Position numbers and translations under genes: made by a program. A DNA stretch of 11,121 nt from an uncultured Alphaproteobacteria bacterium (lineage in GTDB: Bacteria > Pseudomonadota > Alphaproteobacteria > CAKMZR01): assembly GCA_929200455.1 (NCBI GenBank), contig CAKMZR010000042.1, forward strand, positions 1-11,121, in the 5' to 3' direction. Numbering within the stretch: the stretch's first letter is position 1; the number at the start of each line of letters is the position of its first letter. This document shows, in pieces, positions 1-5,206 of this stretch. The notes below the pieces were generated by a model. That model did no database searches, was not told the origin of the DNA, and worked only from the letters and a program-made list of their open reading frames with translations.

Positions 1-1338
1 GGGTGGGGTGGGGTGCTTGAGGGTGTCGTGCTTGAGGGTTTCGAGTACGAGGCTAGCAAGAGCGTAGACGGCAGGGTCGCCTGAGCAGATGAGGGCGACG
101 GATTTCCCGAGATGGGCTTCTTTGATGGTGGCATTGACGCGATCTGTTTCTTTTCCGAGGGGGAAGCTTTGGATATTTTTGTGGGAAGAGAAGGTTTTGA
201 GGAAGGAAAGGTAGAGGTCGTATCCGATGAGAGTATCGGCACTGTGTAGAGCGAGGACGGCATCGACGGTGAGGAATCGAGCGTCGCCTGGGCCGATTCC
301 GACGACATGGATATGTCCGACAGGATTTCCGGCTGAGGTCAGATGGGATTGTGAGAGGGGTTTTGCGGCAGCGGCAAGAGCACAAGTGGCGTGTTCTGAG
401 ATGTGTTTGGGTATGATGAGTCGGGCGTCGGGAAGTTCGGACGATGAGGAAGCAAGAGCAAGGGCTGCGGCTTCGGCAACGGAGGGTGTACCGACACTTT
501 TTTCGACGGATGGATTTGGCGGGAGTGCGTAGACTTGGCTCCAAGAGGACAGGGATTCCGGGGGAAAGGTTCGTATGGGAATGGAGAGGTGTTGGGCAAG
601 GGCGTGGAGAGCGGGTTCGTGAGCTTTGAGGGAAAGGGTGGCAAGGGCAGCGATGGAAGAGGGTGCGATATGGTGTTGTTCGAGGGTTTTGAGGACGAAT
701 TCTTTGACTTTTTCTGGGGATGCGTGACGGATGGTGCCGACACCGAGGACGAGGGAGGGTGGATTGATGATGAGGGCGGGTGAGTCGGGAATGGATTTGT
801 CGGTGACGATGATGTCGGGATTTGGCGATGGATTTTCGGGTATGAGGTTGGTGTGGGTGTGTGGTGAGAGGAAGTCATGTTTGACGGAGGATTGGGAGGA
901 TAAGCGGTGTTTTTGTTTGCGGAGGCTGTCGATCTTTTGGTGGGAGGCGATGTGCCATTCTTGGGGCAGGGTGTCGAGGGGAGAGGGTGGAGAGGCACTG
1001 GTGATGACGGGAGCGGCATTGAGGATTTTTGCGATTTGGCGTGTGAGGGTATTGGCTCCGTGGTGGGCACCGAGAAGAGCGATGACGTGGGAGCTGTCCG
1101 GGGCTATGACGACGACGGGGGGTTCTGTATGTTTTGAGGAAAGGAAGGGTGCGAGAAGGCGTACGATGATTCCGACGGCGGAGACGGCGATGATGGGTTT
1201 TTTGGCGAGGAAGGCGTTTTGTAGGTTTGACGAGAAGTTGTTGGAGTCGGGAGTTGTTTCCCAAGAGGGTTGTTGTGAGATGATGCGTGAGATGATGTCT
1301 TGGGCGTGTGGAGAGGGAGAGAGGATGATGGGTTTCAT
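1..1338 (-). CDS. cobJ: CbiG-CobJ fusion (cobalt-precorrin-5A hydrolase-like / precorrin-3B C17-methyltransferase), 3' end cut by window
   Basis: The open frame runs from the ATG at 1338 to the window edge without a stop, giving 446 codons. Residues 1-300 look like CbiG: GIIVRLLAP at 56-64 and LLGAHHGAN at 88-96 belong to the N-terminal and middle part, and KAHEPAL at 238-244 and VGTPSVAEAAAL at 282-293 to the C-terminal (CobE-like) part. From about residue 341 the CobJ methyltransferase begins, with VVGIGPGDARFLT at 345-357 (SAM-binding loop), IGYDLYL at 371-377 and CSGDPAVYALAS at 418-429. CobJ methylates C17 and drives ring contraction of precorrin-3B; CbiG opens the resulting lactone in the cobalt-early route. 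The start overlaps the cobI stop as ATGA, which implies translational coupling. The CbiG C-terminal glycine motif is altered (GVGTIRHAS at 199-207, where a Cys is usual). Family assignment is secure; which corrin route it serves is inference. Confidence 0.93.
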   Translation of the reverse strand, partial: MKPIILSPSPHAQDIISRIISQQPSWETTPDSNNFSSNLQNAFLAKKPIIAVSAVGIIVRLLAPFLSSKHTEPPVVVIAPDSSHVIALLGAHHGANTLTRQIAKILNAAPVITSASPPSPLDTLPQEWHIASHQKIDSLRKQKHRLSSQSSVKHDFLSPHTHTNLIPENPSPNPDIIVTDKSIPDSPALIINPPSLVLGVGTIRHASPEKVKEFVLKTLEQHHIAPSSIAALATLSLKAHEPALHALAQHLSIPIRTFPPESLSSWSQVYALPPNPSVEKSVGTPSVAEAAALALASSSSELPDARLIIPKHISEHATCALAAAAKPLSQSHLTSAGNPVGHIHVVGIGPGDARFLTVDAVLALHSADTLIGYDLYLSFLKTFSSHKNIQSFPLGKETDRVNATIKEAHLGKSVALICSGDPAVYALASLVLETLKHDTLKHPTPP

Positions 1339-2051
1339 GAGGGTGCTTTGATGAGGATGAGGGAGAAGTAGGGTAGGGTGTCTGAGGGAGAGAAGTCTGA
1401 AAGGGGTGTCAGGCTTTGTTGTGGGAAGGAAGCGTATGAGGCGACGAAGGCGAGATTGAGTTTATTGTGTGAGCGGATAATTTCGAGGAAGCTTGGGAGT
1501 CTTTTCCCGACTTTGAGGATGGCACAAGGGTGGGGAAGGGAGAGGATGTGGTTGATATTTTGGGGAGAGTCTGTGGCGGAGATGATGTGGAAGTGCTGGT
1601 GGTATGAGCATAGGGGGAAGAGGAGGGAAGCGGAAGCGGCACTGACGGATGATATACCGGGAATGACGACGACGGGATAGAGACTGATCATGAGGGTCAT
1701 GATGTACTGGAAGGAGCCGTAGAGCATGGGGTCGCCCTCGCACAAGACGGCGACGTTTTGGCCCTTGTCGAGGAAGGGAGAGATTTGTTTTTGCCATGAG
1801 AGGTAGATATTGGGGTTTGGAGTTCCGGGATTTATGGGCATTCTGAGGAAGATTTTTTGTGTTTGGGGTTTGATATGATTTTTTGCGATGGAGTAGGTGA
1901 GGGAGTGTCCGTCTTTTGGAGCAGGAAACGCGACGACGGAAATATTTTGGAGGATTCGGAGGGCTTTGAGGGTGATAAGTTCGGGGTCGCCGGGTCCGAC
2001 GCCGATTCCGTAGAGGGTTCCGGTTTGTGATTGTGGTGAGGATTTATTCAT
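1335..2051 (-). CDS. cobI: Precorrin-2 C20-methyltransferase
   Basis: This cytoplasmic SAM-dependent enzyme methylates C20 of precorrin-2 (or its cobalt form, where it is called CbiL), an early step of the corrin pathway. The protein of 238 residues has the expected family size. It opens with LYGIGVGPGDPELITLKA, the conserved N-terminal SAM-binding loop, and has CEGDPMLYGSF and VVVIPGISSVSAAS in the middle, both family signatures. A longer open frame reaches an ATG at 2099, but that would lie inside the end of cobL; the ATG at 2051 overlaps the cobL TGA as ATGA, matches the other junctions of this operon and places the glycine-rich motif at the usual distance from the N-terminus. The stop in turn overlaps the start of the CbiG-CobJ gene. 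No Shine-Dalgarno sequence is obvious, as expected for coupled translation. Confidence 0.95.
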   Translation of the reverse strand: MNKSSPQSQTGTLYGIGVGPGDPELITLKALRILQNISVVAFPAPKDGHSLTYSIAKNHIKPQTQKIFLRMPINPGTPNPNIYLSWQKQISPFLDKGQNVAVLCEGDPMLYGSFQYIMTLMISLYPVVVIPGISSVSAASASLLFPLCSYHQHFHIISATDSPQNINHILSLPHPCAILKVGKRLPSFLEIIRSHNKLNLAFVASYASFPQQSLTPLSDFSPSDTLPYFSLILIKAPS

Positions 2052-3256
2052 GAGGAAGCGGTAAAGACGTATTGGATGAGAGGCATGGAAGGTTTCCATC
2101 CGTGGAGTGTACTAATTTTTTGTGCGGAAGAAAGATGGATTTGGGAGAGTGAGCCTCCATTTTGGGCGTGGATGTCGAGAAGGATTTTTTCGCTTTCGAG
2201 GGTGACGGCGTTTGCGACGATGCGTCCATGTGGGAGGATGTTTTGTTGGCAGAAGGCGAAGAGTTGAGGATTTTTTGCGAGTCCGCCTCCGATGAAGATG
2301 GCGTGTGGTTTTGGAAGGTTGAAGCATGATTCGGGGGCGGAACCTTGGATGGGTTTGACGAGGTTACTGACGCCAAATTTTTCGATATTGAGGAGGATAT
2401 TTTGGAATCGTTTAGATTTTTGTTCGATGGGGAAGGCTTGTCCGCCCATGCGAGCCCATTCTATGGAGACGCTTCCTGATCCGGCACCAATATCCCAAAG
2501 GACGGCATGGGGTTGGAAGGCGAGGGATGCGAGGGTGAGGGCGCGAAAGGGAGTTTTTGTGATGTTATTGTCGTGAGAGAAGAGGTTGTCATGGAGTCCG
2601 AAGAGGGGGAGGGCGTGTTCCCAATTTTCGGGTATGTGGAAGGCGAGACAGTGGAGGTCTGCGACGGGATTTTGTTTTTTCAGCCAGACGCGAGGAGAGC
2701 AAGAGAGGATGCGTTCTTGTGAGCTTCCGAGATGTTCGAGGACTGTGAGATTGATGTGGCCTAGGTTTTGTTCGACGAGTATTTCTGCGACTTCGAGGAG
2801 GGTGGATGCATTGCGTGTGAGGGTGATGATGCGACGATTTTTGAAGAGGTGAGGAAGGAGGGTTCTGGGGGGAAGGTGGTGAAGGCTGATGGGGGTGGTT
2901 TGTTCGAGAGGCCATCCAAGGCGTGCACAGGCGAGGTCGAAACTGCTAGGGGAGGGAATGATATTGATATTTTTGAGGGGGAAGTGTTGTAGGAGTAGTT
3001 TTCCGATTCCGTGCCACATGGGATTCCCGCTTGCGAGGATGGAGACGGGTTGGGGAGCGGCTTGTATATCGGGTATGTTATGGGCGAGAGGAGATTTCCA
3101 AGGGTGGGTGTGAGCGGTGATGTGGGAGGGTAGGTTTTGGATATGTCGTGTTCCGCCGAAGAGGGATTTGGAGTTGGCGATGAGTTCTTGGACTTGTAGG
3201 GAGAGGCTATCCCATCCATTGTCGCCGATGCCGATGAGGTTGATATTTTTTGTCAT
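2048..3256 (-). CDS. cobL: Precorrin-6Y C5,15-methyltransferase (decarboxylating), CbiE-CbiT fusion
   Basis: The 402-residue protein is a bifunctional CobL that methylates C5 and C15 and decarboxylates the C12 acetate side chain of precorrin-6Y. Residues 1 to about 208 are the CbiE half, a tetrapyrrole methylase with LIGIGDNGW at 7-15 and ASGNPMWHGIG at 75-85. Residues from about 220 to 402 are the CbiT half: LHDNLFSHDNNITK at 221-234 corresponds to the conserved D-x-x-F-x-x-D...TK entry of CbiT, and DIGAGSGSVSIEW at 255-267 is the class I SAM-binding motif. Length agrees with fused CobL proteins. It overlaps the cobH stop upstream and the cobI start downstream, each as ATGA. The fusion state is typical of the aerobic-type CobL, whereas anaerobic organisms often keep CbiE and CbiT separate. 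Confidence 0.96.
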   Translation of the reverse strand: MTKNINLIGIGDNGWDSLSLQVQELIANSKSLFGGTRHIQNLPSHITAHTHPWKSPLAHNIPDIQAAPQPVSILASGNPMWHGIGKLLLQHFPLKNINIIPSPSSFDLACARLGWPLEQTTPISLHHLPPRTLLPHLFKNRRIITLTRNASTLLEVAEILVEQNLGHINLTVLEHLGSSQERILSCSPRVWLKKQNPVADLHCLAFHIPENWEHALPLFGLHDNLFSHDNNITKTPFRALTLASLAFQPHAVLWDIGAGSGSVSIEWARMGGQAFPIEQKSKRFQNILLNIEKFGVSNLVKPIQGSAPESCFNLPKPHAIFIGGGLAKNPQLFAFCQQNILPHGRIVANAVTLESEKILLDIHAQNGGSLSQIHLSSAQKISTLHGWKPSMPLIQYVFTASS

Positions 3257-3897
3257 GATGATTGTTTGCTGTGAGAGAGTATGAGTGCATTGAGGGCAGA
3301 GGCGGCGATGGCACTTCCGCCTATTTGTCCTTTGAGTGTGATGAAGGGGCAGGGAGCGTGTTCGATGAGGGCATCTTTTGCTTCTGCGGCCCCGACGAAT
3401 CCTACGGGCATACCGATAATGAGGGCGGGAGAGGGTGTATTGTGTTCACTGAGACATTCGAGGAGTCGAAAGAGGGCGGTGGGAGCGTTCCCGATGACGA
3501 CGATAGCATGATCGAGATGTTCTTTCCATAGGTCGACGGCGGCGGCAGATCGTGTGGTTTTATTTTTTTGTGCGATGGTGGGGGTTTGTGGATGATTGAG
3601 TGTACAGATGAGAGGGGATGATAGGGGTTGAAAGGAAGTGACGGCGGCTTTGACCATGAGTGCATCGACGAGGATGGGTCGTTTTTGATCGAGTGCGAGG
3701 AAAGCGTGTGCGGTGACGTCGCCGTGCCAATGTATGGATGTGGCGATGCTGGGGATTCCGCAGCTATGGATCATGCGGATGATGAGGGGTTGTAGGGACG
3801 GTGGGAAGGGAGAGAGGTCGACGGCTTCACGGATTCGCTGGAAGGAGAGTTGATAGATTTTTTCTGGGTCGCGAATGTAGTGAAAGTTTTTGGACAT
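3253..3897 (-). CDS. cobH: Precorrin-8X methylmutase
   Basis: CobH moves the methyl group from C11 to C12 of precorrin-8X to form hydrogenobyrinate (the cobalt version is CbiC). The 214-residue length is normal. The N-terminus YIRDPEKIYQLSFQRIRE at 7-24 and the RMIHSCG motif at 41-47 are diagnostic; His44 is the expected catalytic histidine. ILVDALMVKAAV follows as the next conserved block. An in-frame TAA lies six codons upstream of the ATG, and no other Met start fits, so the start is firm. There is no Shine-Dalgarno sequence on the coding strand; the bases just before the ATG are pyrimidine-rich. It is the first gene of the cob operon in transcription order, and its stop overlaps the cobL start. 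A possible promoter lies only about 15 bases upstream of the ATG, which would give a nearly leaderless mRNA. Confidence 0.96.
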   Translation of the reverse strand: MSKNFHYIRDPEKIYQLSFQRIREAVDLSPFPPSLQPLIIRMIHSCGIPSIATSIHWHGDVTAHAFLALDQKRPILVDALMVKAAVTSFQPLSSPLICTLNHPQTPTIAQKNKTTRSAAAVDLWKEHLDHAIVVIGNAPTALFRLLECLSEHNTPSPALIIGMPVGFVGAAEAKDALIEHAPCPFITLKGQIGGSAIAASALNALILSHSKQSS

Positions 3898-3911
3898 GGA
3901 GGTATATGAGC

Positions 3912-3939
3912 ATTAAATGACGACACCGGTGCCTTTGAA
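3912..3939 (-). promoter_or_regulatory. Candidate cobH promoter with palindromic operator-like elements
   Basis: On the minus strand a TTCAAA (-35-like, 4 of 6 consensus bases; 3939-3934) is followed after 16 bases by TTTAAT (-10-like, 5 of 6; 3917-3912). The predicted start would be near 3905, eight bases before the cobH ATG. The spacer contains the perfect palindrome CACCGGTG (3924-3931), and a second copy (3943-3950) sits just upstream of the -35 element. This arrangement resembles a repressor or activator site. It is seen in sequence only; the promoter role is inference, and the same bases form a hairpin. Confidence 0.33.
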
Positions 3940-3961
3940 AAGCACCGGTGCCGTAGTCATT
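3916..3961 (-). terminator. Large hairpin between fecR and cobH, possible fecR terminator
   Basis: A perfect 9-base stem (CACCGGTGC at 3924-3932 with GCACCGGTG at 3942-3950) closes a 9-base loop. An outer 6-base stem (AATGAC at 3916-3921 with GTCATT at 3956-3961) extends it across a small internal loop. It lies 37 bases after the fecR stop, where a terminator is expected. The tail after the stem on the minus strand is only weakly T-rich (ATTTAAT), so it is not a canonical intrinsic terminator. A double-operator role is the alternative. Confidence 0.4.
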
Positions 3962-3978
3962 GGCGTGTATGGCCAATG
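3958..3978 (-). other. Second hairpin, overlapping the fecR-cobH terminator-like stem
   Basis: CATTGGC at 3958-3964 and GCCAATG at 3972-3978 form a perfect 7-base stem with a 7-base loop. Its downstream arm (in minus transcription) shares bases 3958-3961 with the outer stem of the 3916-3961 hairpin, so the complete forms of the two structures exclude each other. It begins 20 bases after the fecR stop codon. Function is unknown. Confidence 0.4.
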
Positions 3979-3997
3979 GGAAAGGATGGTTTTTTGA

Positions 3998-4756
3998 TTA
4001 CTTCAAACGGTCTTCGACGAGTCTCCATACGGATTCGAAGAAGCCGGCTTCTTGTGTCGGAGCGACAGCGAATTTCCGTTTGGAAGGTTTCTCGAGGATT
4101 GAGAAGTTTTTGTCGATGGTCCCGAGGTTCACGAGTTGTTGGTCCGTGGGAGCCTTACCGTTTTGGACGATGGTGCCATGATTGATTTTGTCGACCAGAG
4201 TAGCACCCCATTTTGAGCTTACGTGAATGGAGGTGGGACCTTCATTCTTTTCTGGCTGAAGGAGCACGAACTGTTCTTTTTTGCTGTCGACCTTGAGGAA
4301 GAGCTTGGTGCCTCGAATGCCGATGGTGGCAAGGGAGGTTTTGATTTTCATGACGTCTTTGTCTTTGTTGTTAAGCTGTCCACTGACGACGAGCAGGGCA
4401 CCTCTTATGAGTCGTGAGATGAAGCGTCCATCTTTTGTGTATTGGTCATAAATCATTTCGTCGATGACGATTTCTGAGTCTGAGCCGACGAGGAAGTTGC
4501 TGCCATCTTTGAAGAGTATGAGGGCTTCACTCCCATTTGAAGTGCTGAGGATATCGCCTTGATAGACGAGGTCACGAACTTCGAGTTGTCGTTTTGCGCC
4601 GTAGAAAGATGCGGCGACGATGTCACCTTTTACTTCTTGGATTTCTCCTACACTTTGATCGGCGTGAGCAGCGGTCATGCTGAAGAAAGCCAAAGCGGCA
4701 AAGAGGGTTGACAAAAAGGTCATCCTTTTGAGAAGGGGGAATGAGAGATGTGTCAT
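3998..4756 (-). CDS. Exported FecR-domain protein
   Basis: The protein has 252 residues. Residues 1-32 form a signal peptide: K10/R11, a hydrophobic core from about 13 to 30, and a likely cleavage site after AHA (32). The FecR domain spans about residues 60-155, with QGDILSTSNGSEALILFKDG at 66-85, LIRGALLVVSGQL at 116-128 and the hallmark KIKTSLATIGIRGT at 137-150. No transmembrane helix follows, so the mature protein is probably periplasmic or secreted. AGGAG lies eight bases before the ATG, the clearest Shine-Dalgarno among the minus-strand genes. No FecI sigma factor or TonB receptor gene lies nearby, so this is probably not a classic FecIR iron-signalling pair; such stand-alone FecR proteins are common and mostly uncharacterised. 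The coding sequence lacks the strong G/C skew of the cob genes (17 G to 15 C on the plus strand at 4021-4080). The ligand or partner cannot be told. Confidence 0.87.
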   Translation of the reverse strand: MTHLSFPLLKRMTFLSTLFAALAFFSMTAAHADQSVGEIQEVKGDIVAASFYGAKRQLEVRDLVYQGDILSTSNGSEALILFKDGSNFLVGSDSEIVIDEMIYDQYTKDGRFISRLIRGALLVVSGQLNNKDKDVMKIKTSLATIGIRGTKLFLKVDSKKEQFVLLQPEKNEGPTSIHVSSKWGATLVDKINHGTIVQNGKAPTDQQLVNLGTIDKNFSILEKPSKRKFAVAPTQEAGFFESVWRLVEDRLK

Positions 4757-5206
4757 AATGTGTACTCCTGCAACAATAGATAATATTTACGAGCGAACCT
4801 ATTTCTTGTGTCTGTAGAAGACTCAAAAGCCAGGAGTGCTCAAAGATCGAGCCCAAAGGGGCTCTGCCGAACAACTGCGATTTTAAATCTGCACGTAATA
4901 AATTTGCACAGAAACAAGATCGCGAAGTTTACGAAGGTACAGAGGCACAAATGTTCCGTGATGCCCCCAAGCTTCTTTTTCATTGAAGCTCCCATCCCTT
5001 ATTCATTTCCCCCGACTCCCCCCCGACTCCCTTTGTGCAGACTTCCCCTAGACGTTTATATCTCCCACTCCTCTTTGACTCCCCCCCCTCTTGTCCTTCC
5101 ACTTCACTGGCAGATTACACGGACTTACTCTTTTATACAAGCCACATGCGTGATAGAGATATCAAGAAAATGTGATATGCCTGTAGTTTACGCAAGCAAG
5201 TGAGGG
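4757..5206. other. Intergenic region between rpsA and fecR, no convincing gene
   Basis: These 450 bases lack a credible coding region. They must contain the 3' end of the rpsA transcript and the fecR promoter. Visible elements are a small hairpin at 5159-5178 (ATATCA/TGATAT, 8-base loop) soon after the rpsA stop, a stem at 4970-4990 (AGCTTC/GAAGCT), a stem at 4849-4864 (GAGCCC/GGGCTC, 4-base loop), and an A/T-rich stretch at 4773-4790 close to fecR. None has a clear T-tract, so no terminator is called. The part from about 4960 to 5110 is C/T-rich on the plus strand, the reverse of the surrounding G-rich bias. Confidence 0.6.
5009..5088. repeat. C-run repeats with shared GACT-C(n) units; minus-strand G-quadruplex motif
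   Basis: On the plus strand, runs of 5, 7 and 3 C are separated by GACT at 5009-5031. A third GACT followed by 8 C lies at 5077-5088. On the minus strand, the strand of the transcribed genes here, 5009-5031 gives G-runs of 3, 7 and 5 separated by AGTC, which satisfies the usual four-tract quadruplex pattern if the 7-G run supplies two tracts. The whole block lies downstream of rpsA and upstream of fecR. Confidence 0.5.

Noticed and set aside
339..1070. A 243-codon minus-strand frame overlapping the CbiG-CobJ gene
   Set aside because: Its Pro/Ser-rich translation is a frame-shifted reading of the C-rich strand; the true frame with CbiG and CobJ motifs runs through the same bases without a stop.
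731..1351. A 206-codon plus-strand frame antisense to the CbiG-CobJ gene
   Set aside because: Arg/Met/Gly-rich shadow frame with no recognisable motif, fully inside a well-supported gene.
2052..2099. Longer N-terminus for cobI starting at the ATG at 2099
   Set aside because: It would extend 17 codons into cobL and break the ATGA pattern; the added residues precede the normal family start.
3898..4000. Cobalamin riboswitch upstream of cobH
   Set aside because: The gap is too short, and no GCCACTG-type B12 box was found there or, on the minus strand, in 4757-5206.
4808..5203. A 131-codon plus-strand frame in the rpsA-fecR gap
   Set aside because: The translation shows no domain, has Pro/Leu-rich stretches produced by C-runs, and no Shine-Dalgarno sequence was seen. 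The region is better viewed as non-coding.
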